Position numbers and translations under genes: made by a program. A DNA stretch of 49,725 nucleotides, taken from Candidatus Elulimicrobium sp. Lineage in GTDB: Bacteria; Patescibacteriota; Minisyncoccia; Phycocordibacterales; UBA918. The DNA lies in the NCBI GenBank assembly GCA_022730015.1, contig DZBU01000005.1, positions 1 through 49,725 on the forward strand, given 5' to 3'. Under the pieces are notes generated by a model. It worked only from the letters and a program-made list of their open reading frames with translations, did no database searches and was not told where the DNA came from. Shown piece by piece: positions 29,607-39,401 of this stretch (position 1 is its first letter; each line of letters opens with the position of its first letter).

Positions 29607-31106
29607 TTAAAACTCATCAAGATATGAAATGTCAGCTCCTAAGCTGGTGAGTCGTTCTACCAATTTCTCATAGCCACGATTGATGCTGTAAATGTTGCGA
29701 AGGACAGATTCACCCTCAGCCCCGAGCATGCCGATGAGCAGGATAGTTGCTGGGCGAAGTGCGGGTGGGCAAATGAGCTCAGCAGCCCGCAGTTTGGTCG
29801 GACCAGTAATGAAAATACGATGAGGATCAGCAAGTACCGTGTCCGCGCCAAGTTTATCAAGCTCAGTGAAGTAAATGGCACGTTTTTCATATACCCAATC
29901 GTGAATAAGCGTTTGACCGGTTGCTTGAGTGGCGATGACTGCAAAAAAGGGGAGATTATCAATGTTGAGCCCAGGATACACAGAAGGATGAATCTTCTCG
30001 TGCAAGGCGATCAGTTTTGATGGTTTTGTAGTAATGTCGACAAGTTTAGTTTTACTGTTGTGGCTATAGTAAGGTTTTGATTTTTTATACTGGAATCCCA
30101 TTTTTTCTAGTTTCAGTAGCTCCAACTCCAAAAATTCAATCGGACAGCGGGTAATCGTAATACTTGAGTTTGTCACCAACGCTGTCGCTAAAAAGAACAT
30201 ACTGTCAGTGGGATCTTCAGACAGGGTGTATTCGATGTTCTGATCTATTTTTGCAAGTCCAGTAACTGTCAGTGTTGTGGTGCCAAAACCTTCGATTGAT
30301 ACGCCTAGCTGCTGTAAAAAGATGCAAACCTCCTGCACCATGTAGTTAGCGGAAGCATACTTAATGATCGTGGTCTCTGGTCGACCAGCCGCTGCAAATA
30401 AGGCATTTTCTGTTACCGTATCACCTGACTCATACAAAATGATCTCGCTCGGCTTTTTTGGCTCTACGGTCACTTCAAAGGAGTTGCTTGTGGTGTTAAT
30501 TGCTACTCCAAAATGTTCAAGTGCATAAAAGTGGGGCTTGACCGTTCGACTGCCTAATTTGCAGCCGCCAGATTGTGGAAGTGAGAATGATCGTAACTGA
30601 TGAATGAGCGGTCCGATGAACATGACGATGCTGCGGGTGCGTTCGGCCGCTGTCTTGTCGATTTTTGAAAGGTCGAACTTTTTTGGGGGTGTAATAACTA
30701 TGGTGGTGTCATGCCAATCCACTTTTACACCGATACTTTCAAGTACTTCAATAATGCGATGAACTTCTTCAATGCGAGGCATTCGGTGTAGTGTGGTGGT
30801 ACCTTTATTTAACAAAGCAGCACAAAGTAGTCCAACTGCTCCATTTTTTGAAGTATTTGTCTCAATTGTACCGTGAAGTTTTTTACCACCTCGTATGCGG
30901 ATATTAACTGTACCAGGGGAGAGAGTAATCAGGTTCTTGCCGAGTGCTCTCCCAATCCGTTTCAACATATCAGCGCTTACGTTTTGTTTACCTGATTCGA
31001 TCCGTGCAACCGCACTCTGGGTGGTCTTCAGTTTTTTGGCTAAGTCAGTTTGGGTTAGTCCTAGGGTTTCGCGAACGTCAGCGATACGAGTTCCAATATG
31101 TTGCAT
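29607..31106 (-). CDS. murA: N-terminal XRE-type HTH fused to UDP-N-acetylglucosamine 1-carboxyvinyltransferase
   Basis: HTH: IADVRETLGLTQTDLAKKLKTTQSAVARIESGKQNVSADMLKRIGRALGK; MurA: NTSKNGAVGLLCAALL, QSGGCKLGSRTVKPH, YPGLNIDNLPF, LRPATILLIGMLGAEGES. ATG 31106 preferred over the 31178 start. Confidence 0.93.
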   Translation of the reverse strand: MQHIGTRIADVRETLGLTQTDLAKKLKTTQSAVARIESGKQNVSADMLKRIGRALGKNLITLSPGTVNIRIRGGKKLHGTIETNTSKNGAVGLLCAALLNKGTTTLHRMPRIEEVHRIIEVLESIGVKVDWHDTTIVITPPKKFDLSKIDKTAAERTRSIVMFIGPLIHQLRSFSLPQSGGCKLGSRTVKPHFYALEHFGVAINTTSNSFEVTVEPKKPSEIILYESGDTVTENALFAAAGRPETTIIKYASANYMVQEVCIFLQQLGVSIEGFGTTTLTVTGLAKIDQNIEYTLSEDPTDSMFFLATALVTNSSITITRCPIEFLELELLKLEKMGFQYKKSKPYYSHNSKTKLVDITTKPSKLIALHEKIHPSVYPGLNIDNLPFFAVIATQATGQTLIHDWVYEKRAIYFTELDKLGADTVLADPHRIFITGPTKLRAAELICPPALRPATILLIGMLGAEGESVLRNIYSINRGYEKLVERLTSLGADISYLDEF

Positions 31107-31116
31107 ACTGAATGAG

Positions 31117-31134
31117 TATAGCATAGGTGCTATA
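31117..31134. promoter_or_regulatory. Palindrome overlapping the HTH-murA -10 region
   Basis: TATAGCA-tagg-TGCTATA, perfect 7-bp arms. Confidence 0.55.
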
Positions 31135-31181
31135 TCCCAATATTCTAATGTCTGTGGATGTTGAAATTGTGATGTCATGAT

Positions 31182-31193
31182 GATTGTACAATC
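31182..31193. promoter_or_regulatory. Palindrome upstream of mreB paralog 1
   Basis: GATTGTACAATC, perfect 12-bp palindrome. Confidence 0.5.
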
Positions 31194-31226
31194 CCTGAAA
31201 AAAGGTACTATTGTCGATACTAAATT

Positions 31227-32240
31227 ATGTTTGGAAGTTGGACACCAAAAGTGGGTATTGACCTAGGTACAACCAGTATTCTTGTCTTTGTGCCAGGTCA
31301 GGGGATCGTCTTGAACGAGCCGTCAGTTGTGGCTGTGTCTGACGACAATAAAGTACTTGCAGTAGGTACTGAAGCAAAACTCATGATCGGCCGCACTCCC
31401 GAGAATATTCGTGCGTACCGACCGATGAAAGATGGGGTGATCGCTGATTACCGAGTGACCGAAGCAATGTTGCGGTACTTCTTGCGTAAATCAATGAGTA
31501 AATACAATTTACTTCGCCCGGACGTTATGGTTTCAGTGCCGGCAGGAGTTACCTCGACTGAGCGACGTGCAGTGGTAGAAGCGACAATAAAAGCTGGTGC
31601 CCGTAACGCGTTTGTTGTTAAGGAACCGATCTTGGCGGCAATTGGAGCTGGAGTCCCGATCTACGAACCACAAGGGCACATGATCGTTGATATTGGCGGT
31701 GGCACCATCGACGTAGCAGTGATCTCGCTTGGTGGCATTGTGGCTGCTAACTCAGTGAAATGTGCTGGTAATCGTATCGATGCAGCCATCATTGATTATG
31801 TAAAAAAGACCCGTAATCTCTCTATTGGTGAAAAGACCGCTGAGGAAATTAAAATCACCGTTGGTTCAGCGCTCCCGCTTGAAGAAGAGTTGGTAATGGA
31901 TATCAAGGGTCGCGACATGCTTTCTGGGTTGCCTCGAACCACGGAGATCAAAAGTAATGAAGTAGTAAAGGCGATCGGAAAAGAATTACGTGAGATGGTA
32001 AAGGCGATCAAAGACGTGTTCCAAGAGACTCCTCCCGAACTGGCTGCTGACATTATTGATGGCGGTATCATCATGACTGGCGGTACTTCACAATTACGAA
32101 ATTTTCCAGAACTTATTCGTCGACGTACTGGTGTGAAAGCAAAAGTAGCCGAGCAAGCACTTTTTTGTGTTGCTAAGGGAACTGGTATTGCTCTCGAGCA
32201 TCTCGATGTATATAAACGCGCAGTGTTAGCTAAGAAGTAG
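31227..32240 (+). CDS. mreB: MreB/Mrl rod-shape actin homologue (paralog 1)
   Basis: VGIDLGTTSILVFV...IVDIGGGTIDVAVISLGGIV...GGIIMTGGTSQLRN. Confidence 0.95.
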   Translation: MFGSWTPKVGIDLGTTSILVFVPGQGIVLNEPSVVAVSDDNKVLAVGTEAKLMIGRTPENIRAYRPMKDGVIADYRVTEAMLRYFLRKSMSKYNLLRPDVMVSVPAGVTSTERRAVVEATIKAGARNAFVVKEPILAAIGAGVPIYEPQGHMIVDIGGGTIDVAVISLGGIVAANSVKCAGNRIDAAIIDYVKKTRNLSIGEKTAEEIKITVGSALPLEEELVMDIKGRDMLSGLPRTTEIKSNEVVKAIGKELREMVKAIKDVFQETPPELAADIIDGGIIMTGGTSQLRNFPELIRRRTGVKAKVAEQALFCVAKGTGIALEHLDVYKRAVLAKK

Positions 32241-32304
32241 TAAGAAAAAGTCGGCAGGGGATTATCCTCGATTCTGTTGTTCCAAGTGCGCTACTATAGA
32301 GAAC

Positions 32305-35076
32305 ATGGAAGGTGTACCACAGAAATTTACGTCTCCGGAGGAGGAGATAGCATTTTTACGTAAACAGATTGCTGAGCGAGAGCGGGCATTACTTGAACGT
32401 TCAGCGGTCATTGATCAAGCTGATGTAGAAACACTCGGTCGTGAACAGATTAGAGAGTATGTAAGTTTTACTCCGAAAATGGTGCTTGATCCATCTTACG
32501 AATTAAAAGATGAAGCACTGGTTCGATCAGTTGAGGCAGTTAGTATTGCTTCTGACCCGGTCGGTGAGGTGATGGACATAGCGTTTGAAAAAGGCATTAA
32601 AAACGCTCTTACGGTACTCGATAAAGTGAATAGCGCGTATGTTATTGACGAAGTACACCGACGTCTTATCGAACATATCAATGCTGGAGCAAAAGTTGCG
32701 GACCTAAAAGAAGGAGTACCGTCCTGGCACGTACTTCATATGACACTCTATGAGGTTGCGTTGCCAGCACAGAAAGCCAAAGATGGTCACGAGCTACAGT
32801 TAGCTGAACTGGTAGGAACGATGGAGCAATTATTTGCTGGATTACGCACTATTGGATCGGTCAAGGAGGGAAATCATTTCGCGATCGAGATTGCGGTGGC
32901 TGACAAGAGTGATGACATTATTCTCTATATTGCAGTACCCAACGAGTTTAAGAATCTTTTTGAAAAACAGACACTCTCGCTCTTTCCGCATGCGGTACTT
33001 ACTGAGCAGCCCCATGACTACAATATTTATGTCGACGGAGGTCATACCTTAGTGTCTGATGTCGTACTCAAACAACATCCGATCTATTCGATCAAAACAC
33101 ATGAGGAGTTTGCCGCTGATCCTTTTAAGGTGATGCTGAACGCCTTTTCTAAGATCGAGCGAGAAGGTGGTGGTGCGGCAATCCAGTTCATTATCCGACA
33201 TCCTCGAAAAGACTACCGAAAGGAGCTGGATAGTATTGTTAAGGCAGTTGAGAAAGGAGTTAAACCAAAAGAGGCGATTGCTCGCAGTACACTCATTGGT
33301 GATTTCTTTGTCTCCACTGAAAAACTGTTCTTTTCTAGTGAAAGCAAAAAAAAGGCAGACGGTACCGAAGAGGTAAAACCAGTTGATACGCTGGCACTAG
33401 AGATCTTTCGTAAGAAATTAGCGACACAATTGTACGAGGTGAACATTCGAATTGTTGTATCTGCTACGTTGCTGCCACGAGCGGAGCAGATCTTGTATGA
33501 GCTACAATCGACTTTTAACCAATTCAATACTACCAACAGCAACCAATTTAATTTTGTAAATCAAAAGGGAATACATTTGCGACATGCGCAGAAAGCTTTT
33601 TCTTTCCGTCAGCTGTCGCCTAAAACACTCTTGCCACTCACTACCACTGAACTTGCGACCCTGATTCATTTTCCAGCTGATGGAGTCACGTCAACTGATC
33701 AATTCAAGCAATCCTACGCGCGAACCGCAGCAATACCGACAACAATGCCCACCGAAGGGACGCTCCTTGGTATCAACAAACATCGTGGTATCGAGCGGCC
33801 AGTTTATGTTACGGAGAAGGATCGCATGCGCCACTTCTATGTTATTGGACAAACAGGTACTGGTAAGTCAGTCTTTTTGAAAAATCTCATCATCCAAGAT
33901 ATTCAGTCGGGGGCGGGGGTTTGTATGATCGATCCGCATGGTACGGATATTCAGGATGTGCTTGGGGCGGTGCCACCAGAACGTGAGCAGGATGTTATTT
34001 ACTTTGACCCGTCTCGTCTGGATCGAGTGATCGGTCTTAATATGCTCGAATATGATCCACAAAGACCAGAGCAAAAGACCTTCGTAGTCAACGAACTCTT
34101 TTCCATCTTCCAGAAACTTTATGGTGCTAACCCCGAGTCAATGGGGCCAATGTTTGAACAGTATTTCCGTAATGCCACCATGCTCGTAATGGAAGATCCA
34201 GAAAGTGGTAATACACTGATGGATATTGGACGGGTTATGGCGGACGCTCAATTTCGCCGGAGAAAACTGGAGCGGGCGACCAATCCAGTGGTGATACAAT
34301 TTTGGCGAGAGATTGCCTTGAAAGCTGGCGGTGAAGCATCGCTTGAGAACATTGTGCCGTATATTGTCTCTAAGATCGACCCGTTGACCGCCAATGACTA
34401 CATTCGTCCAATTATTGGTCAGCAGCGCAGCTCGTTCAATTTCCGACAGATCATGGATGAGCGGAAAATATTGCTCATCAACCTTTCCAAGGGTCGTCTC
34501 GGGGAGATCAATGCCAACCTCATCGGAATGATCTTTGTTGGAAAGATACTCATGGCAGCGTTGTCGCGTGTTGATGATCCGACCATGAGCTTTCCACCGT
34601 TTTATCTCCATATTGACGAGTTTCAAAATATCTCAACCCCAGCGATTGCTTCAATCCTTTCTGAGGCTCGCAAGTATAAATTAGGCCTCACAATGGCGCA
34701 TCAGTTTATTGCGCAACTGCAACCAGAGATCAAAGATGCTGTTTTTGGTAATGTCGGATCAATGGCGGCTTTCCGAGTTGGTAATGAAGATGCCCAGGTG
34801 TTGGAGTCACAGTTTGCTCCTGTTTTCACTGCTCCCGATCTTATGAATGTCCCAAATTGGAATGCTTTCTTACGAGTGCTTGCAAATGGTACTCCGACAG
34901 TGCCGTTTAGTATTGCAACCGTTCCACCACCAGAGACTGACCATGCTCGAGTTGCAACACTGATTGAGCAGAGCTACCAGCGTTACGGACGGGCACGTAC
35001 CGAAGTCGAAGAAGAGATTCGTATTCGCTATCAAAAGCCTGTACCACCCGTGCCACCTGCTTCGCTTGCAAGGTAA
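32305..35076 (+). CDS. Type IV secretion/conjugation-like ATPase (VirB4/TraD-type DNA-binding domain)
   Basis: FYVIGQTGTGKSVFLKNLI (Walker A), GAGVCMIDPHGTDIQDVL, FYLHIDEFQNI (Walker B), SEARKYKLGLTMAHQFIAQL. Confidence 0.88.
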   Translation: MEGVPQKFTSPEEEIAFLRKQIAERERALLERSAVIDQADVETLGREQIREYVSFTPKMVLDPSYELKDEALVRSVEAVSIASDPVGEVMDIAFEKGIKNALTVLDKVNSAYVIDEVHRRLIEHINAGAKVADLKEGVPSWHVLHMTLYEVALPAQKAKDGHELQLAELVGTMEQLFAGLRTIGSVKEGNHFAIEIAVADKSDDIILYIAVPNEFKNLFEKQTLSLFPHAVLTEQPHDYNIYVDGGHTLVSDVVLKQHPIYSIKTHEEFAADPFKVMLNAFSKIEREGGGAAIQFIIRHPRKDYRKELDSIVKAVEKGVKPKEAIARSTLIGDFFVSTEKLFFSSESKKKADGTEEVKPVDTLALEIFRKKLATQLYEVNIRIVVSATLLPRAEQILYELQSTFNQFNTTNSNQFNFVNQKGIHLRHAQKAFSFRQLSPKTLLPLTTTELATLIHFPADGVTSTDQFKQSYARTAAIPTTMPTEGTLLGINKHRGIERPVYVTEKDRMRHFYVIGQTGTGKSVFLKNLIIQDIQSGAGVCMIDPHGTDIQDVLGAVPPEREQDVIYFDPSRLDRVIGLNMLEYDPQRPEQKTFVVNELFSIFQKLYGANPESMGPMFEQYFRNATMLVMEDPESGNTLMDIGRVMADAQFRRRKLERATNPVVIQFWREIALKAGGEASLENIVPYIVSKIDPLTANDYIRPIIGQQRSSFNFRQIMDERKILLINLSKGRLGEINANLIGMIFVGKILMAALSRVDDPTMSFPPFYLHIDEFQNISTPAIASILSEARKYKLGLTMAHQFIAQLQPEIKDAVFGNVGSMAAFRVGNEDAQVLESQFAPVFTAPDLMNVPNWNAFLRVLANGTPTVPFSIATVPPPETDHARVATLIEQSYQRYGRARTEVEEEIRIRYQKPVPPVPPASLAR

Positions 35077-37472
35077 TGAGAAAGTACCCAGCTATGAATC
35101 AACAAGACATTTCACAACTCACAAAACAGCAGTCTCAAAAAAAAACGAGAGACGATGTTGTTCGTGATGAGTTGGATCTGTCTTCTTCGTCTGACCAAGA
35201 ACTTTTTTTAACGAGTGTTGAAAATTTGTACAGTACCGTCATGAGCTATGAAGCGATAGCGAGAAGAGAACAATACCATCAGTTATCTTTCGCTGATGTG
35301 CGAGGGGAAGAAATATTTGAGGCAGCTGGGGGACTTTGGCAAGACATACAAGGACGAATGTCTCGTTACCGAAAGCAGACTGAACAAACAACGTCTTCTC
35401 TGTCTGATCAAGAAATAGAATTATTACAGAAAAAGTACGATGATCTTCTTTTGTTGCGTAATTTACTTGAGGAAGTGTACGGTACAGACGTAACCATCTC
35501 GAAAAAAAACCGCCTAAACCGAGCTGTAGACAACGATCGTAGCAAAGAAAGTGAAAACCTCACGGAGTCTAAGCCGGTGGTACAAAGGAATAAGGACGAA
35601 AAGGTTGATAATGAAAAAATAAATGAAATCAAACGTATTTTTAAAGAGCTGGAACAAATTTTATATACAGCTGAAAAACACGTTACAGTAGTGCGGGCGC
35701 GAGTACTGAATCGTATTCCCTCGGTAGAGCGAGTTGCTGATACAGGAACGCGAATCAATGAACTAAATGATTGTGCTAATCGTTTAGTTAATCTTCGTAA
35801 ACGTATTGAATTCGCCAAAACTGAGCGGATTGAACTTTCAGTTTTACAGCAAACATTCAAAAAATATTCGAGGATGATTGGAAAACTTATTAATCGAGTC
35901 GATCATCTTGAAGAGCTTTTAGTGCAGCGCAAGATTGATGCTACACTTACTGCTCAATCAATGCCAGCAAAGATCGTTTCAAAAGTCATCCCTGATATGC
36001 CTCGAATGAATGTTCGTGATGATAATCAGGTACCAACAACATCCTCAGAACTACCTTCAGATGCTGAAGTTACAGCTTTGGCTAAAACAGTATTTGAAGA
36101 CCAATTTTACACAAGCGCTGAACGCAAAAAAACCCAAATATTGTGTGAATCACTGTATCGCTCAGTCGCAGCTGGTGGCTCGTCAACTGAATGCAATAAG
36201 CAGTATGATGCACTGCGAGAATATATTGCTGTGCTTCAAAAATCTCCGAATGTTGCCGATCTTCGAGAGCGCGCAACACGGATCATCCAACGAGTTACTG
36301 CTGGCATGACCTATGATTCAGGTATCCTGCGAACGGTACGACGATTGGAACATGACTTTCGTTCTGTGGCTGATGATCCAAAGAAAAGCGAGGAGCGAAC
36401 AAGGGCAGCCTATAGAGATCTTGAACAGTTTGTTCGCAAACACGAAACGGAATGGTTAATGATCTGTGGACTTAATGTGCCAAAGTCAGGAATCGAAGGA
36501 GTTTCTACCGCTCGAACTTTGCGAGAGACATTGCTTATCGAACGTGATCGTCACCGAATGCTCGTACAGGATCCTAAAAAACAAGTGTTGGTCGATAAGC
36601 TCATTCGGAAGCTCTCGGTTATACCCCCAACTGGTCTGTCACTCGAAACTGATATTCCCGAAATAATCAGACTGATTCGCGCCATTGATGTGCCTGATCA
36701 ACAGGGAGAATTAAACATTGTCACACGCGGAGTCGACACCCTGGCAGAAGCGCAGCCGGTGAAAACAGAAAATGAGGAAGAAGAAAGTGCACATGTTTTA
36801 TCACAAACGATTCATAAGGTGATGGATGTATCAACGGAGGACGTTGAAGAATCGGTGGAGATTAGAGTTGCCGAAAAGACGAAACAGCGAATATTTGAAC
36901 AGACACACACACCTACACAAGTACCCGCTGTTGATCTCGAGAATGAGGAGAGAGTGGTTGATAATACTCTGGTCGCTACACTGGAAAAACAGGACCCTGT
37001 AAATGCAGTAAGATCTATTTTCACCCCAAAGCTTCAGAGAGCCGCACCAATCTTGTCAGAACACTCATTGACTCGTCGGTATCTGTCAGCGGCAAAGTAC
37101 CAAGATTTTATCGCGAGGCACTATACGTCACCTGCAGCCTTTGAACGAATTTTAGATTTGACAATCACACAGATTGAAGCACAGACGATTGATGCACTTG
37201 AACGTTGGTTAGGTGAAGAACGCGCAACAGCCTTTACTTTCCTTGAAGAAATGTCTGTTGGTAACATACTGAGATTTAGTGAAAGTAATGAAATACGCAC
37301 GATAGTAACTGCAGAGAATATAAAATATGAAACTTTTTTGGTTTGGCTTGATCTGTTGCCAGAAATGTTATCAGTGGTTGGGGAAGATTTGGATCAACCA
37401 TTCGGATGTTTGTATGCAAAATGGATGATTGAAACAGAAATGGAACGAGAGAGGGCAGTGATGACTCGTTAA
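35076..37472 (+). CDS. Large helical/coiled-coil hypothetical protein
   Basis: 798-aa charged helical ORF overlapping the upstream stop (TAATG). Confidence 0.75.
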   Translation: MRKYPAMNQQDISQLTKQQSQKKTRDDVVRDELDLSSSSDQELFLTSVENLYSTVMSYEAIARREQYHQLSFADVRGEEIFEAAGGLWQDIQGRMSRYRKQTEQTTSSLSDQEIELLQKKYDDLLLLRNLLEEVYGTDVTISKKNRLNRAVDNDRSKESENLTESKPVVQRNKDEKVDNEKINEIKRIFKELEQILYTAEKHVTVVRARVLNRIPSVERVADTGTRINELNDCANRLVNLRKRIEFAKTERIELSVLQQTFKKYSRMIGKLINRVDHLEELLVQRKIDATLTAQSMPAKIVSKVIPDMPRMNVRDDNQVPTTSSELPSDAEVTALAKTVFEDQFYTSAERKKTQILCESLYRSVAAGGSSTECNKQYDALREYIAVLQKSPNVADLRERATRIIQRVTAGMTYDSGILRTVRRLEHDFRSVADDPKKSEERTRAAYRDLEQFVRKHETEWLMICGLNVPKSGIEGVSTARTLRETLLIERDRHRMLVQDPKKQVLVDKLIRKLSVIPPTGLSLETDIPEIIRLIRAIDVPDQQGELNIVTRGVDTLAEAQPVKTENEEEESAHVLSQTIHKVMDVSTEDVEESVEIRVAEKTKQRIFEQTHTPTQVPAVDLENEERVVDNTLVATLEKQDPVNAVRSIFTPKLQRAAPILSEHSLTRRYLSAAKYQDFIARHYTSPAAFERILDLTITQIEAQTIDALERWLGEERATAFTFLEEMSVGNILRFSESNEIRTIVTAENIKYETFLVWLDLLPEMLSVVGEDLDQPFGCLYAKWMIETEMERERAVMTR

Positions 37473-37523
37473 TTCACAGTCTGTGTCTGTTTGCTAATAA
37501 GTTTATAAAAGAAGAGTGTTATT

Positions 37524-39392
37524 ATGTCACATATGGTAAACGACAGTTCTTTGGTCGGAGGAAGACCGCCATTCGCATTTGATCTTGAGTCACAAAAAGG
37601 AATGATGATTCTTTTGGCTGCCATTCGTGTAAGCGAACTTGCTCCAGAACAAAAAAATGAACTCCGCGACCTAGCTTTTTTGTATACAAATGGTGGGCGA
37701 GACCAGTCTGTTCGCATTATGCTTGAACAGAAGGTGCTTGCTGCTGGACTCCAGCCACCTGCTCCGATTGCTCCACCACAGCCAGTCATAAAGCCAGCTC
37801 CTTTTGGTACATCACGTCCTGCCCCAACTTTTTCATTTGCACCAGCTAGTGTGATAAAAGACGCACAATCGCAGCCAGCTCCTTCTGTGTCACCTACTGC
37901 TGCACCATCAGTACCCGCGACCGGTCAGCAAGATCAAGCAAGAGCAGTAGTGGCATCTGAGCCAGTGCAACCAGCTGAGCCGACTCCTCGCGCCGCGCCG
38001 ATAGTAGAACCAGCAGTGGTTTCGACTCCTGTATCGATAGAGGAACCTCTTCCTGCGGATACGCAGTCATTGCCCGTACCTGAAGTCATGCCAACAGTTG
38101 TCGTTCCGACACCGTCGCCAGTAGCTGCTGAAATAAAACAGGAACCTTCAGCTTCAGTTCAAATAGAACAACCTACCGTACAGCCTGTAGTAGAGAATAC
38201 TGTTTCTGCCGCTCCTATTGCATATGATTCAGAGCAGGCAACGCAACGAATTCGAGAGATCAAAGCACTGGTAAATGAGCAAGTTGGTAACCCCGTTAAC
38301 TTAGTTGATATTAACAACGATGTTGGTCGAGAGTACATGGCCGCGCTACTTGATGCGATGAAGAAAATAAACAGTGGAACTTCTGCCATTTCAGCAATGC
38401 GCCGTCTTGAAGAATCTTTCAAAATAGTGCAAAAAACACTGGAAGCTCACAAGGAGAATGAACAGGCTCCCGCAAAAGAAGTGGTCGAATCAGTTGCTCC
38501 TGTTCATGAAGTTGCACCAGTCATCAGCCAGGAGATTGAAGACAGTTCCGTACCAGCTTCTTTTCCAGTAGTAAATGAAAATACTGCTGATAATGTCGCT
38601 ACCGATCTTCCCCCCTCACCACACTTTGCAGAAGTTATAAAAAACGTTTCTCAACAGTCGTCTCTTGGGCCGATTGTCCCACCAATTACGCAACCCGAAC
38701 CCCGCCTTGAACCAGAAGAAATACCTGAAACACCTAGCTCCGTTGAATCGATAGCAGAAGAGGCTGTCGATGATAGTAATCGAGAAGTAGTCCCACCAAC
38801 TCCAGTAATCCAAACTGAAGAAGTGCCACTGATGCCATCCGATCGACCAAATAAAGTGGCCGCGATACCAGCGGGTAAACCAGGTCCAATACCAGCTCGA
38901 AAGAATATGGACGAGATCGAGTCAGCATGGGGCCCAGCGACAGATACACTACGTGCCTCGGTGAAGTTTGGCGAAGTCACGTCCTTGGCACAGAGTGAGC
39001 AACAGTTACGTACTCCAAATGAGCTTCCTCTTGCGTCTGATTTAGCTACTTCTTCAGCTGGTGATCCGCTCTTCACTCGAGAAGTTGAAGACGGTCTACA
39101 ACAACTTTTGGCAGAATGGTCACTCTTCAAGAAGAGTGGACTCTTTGGTACTGGTCCAAAAGGACGCGAGCACCCACTCTTTAAAAAGATGGCTGGTCTA
39201 CAAATTCCGCTTCTCCTAGCTGGCCGTTTTGAGGGCGCAACTCAAGAGATCAAACAAAGCATCACTGATTATATGAATGGATGGCGTTACGAGCAGGGTA
39301 TTATCTACGAACCGGGTGAAACTTTCGAACACTACCTCCGTCGTGTCATACGTCATATTCTTGATTTGCAAAAAAAACGTCATCACTCATAA
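37524..39392 (+). CDS. Hypothetical protein with Pro/Ala/Val-rich linkers and a conserved-looking C-terminal domain
   Basis: 622 aa; short N-terminal domain, low-complexity PAP/VEP linkers, C-terminal LLAEWSLFKKSGLFGTGPKGREHPLFKKMAGLQIPLLL... Confidence 0.75.
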   Translation: MSHMVNDSSLVGGRPPFAFDLESQKGMMILLAAIRVSELAPEQKNELRDLAFLYTNGGRDQSVRIMLEQKVLAAGLQPPAPIAPPQPVIKPAPFGTSRPAPTFSFAPASVIKDAQSQPAPSVSPTAAPSVPATGQQDQARAVVASEPVQPAEPTPRAAPIVEPAVVSTPVSIEEPLPADTQSLPVPEVMPTVVVPTPSPVAAEIKQEPSASVQIEQPTVQPVVENTVSAAPIAYDSEQATQRIREIKALVNEQVGNPVNLVDINNDVGREYMAALLDAMKKINSGTSAISAMRRLEESFKIVQKTLEAHKENEQAPAKEVVESVAPVHEVAPVISQEIEDSSVPASFPVVNENTADNVATDLPPSPHFAEVIKNVSQQSSLGPIVPPITQPEPRLEPEEIPETPSSVESIAEEAVDDSNREVVPPTPVIQTEEVPLMPSDRPNKVAAIPAGKPGPIPARKNMDEIESAWGPATDTLRASVKFGEVTSLAQSEQQLRTPNELPLASDLATSSAGDPLFTREVEDGLQQLLAEWSLFKKSGLFGTGPKGREHPLFKKMAGLQIPLLLAGRFEGATQEIKQSITDYMNGWRYEQGIIYEPGETFEHYLRRVIRHILDLQKKRHHS

Positions 39393-39401
39393 TGTTGGTG
39401 C

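Noticed and set aside
31107-31178. 24-residue N-terminal extension of HTH-MurA (MTSQFQHPQTLEYWDIAPMLYSFS)
   Set aside because: It overlaps the predicted -10 element and palindrome; ATG 31106 fits the HTH start.
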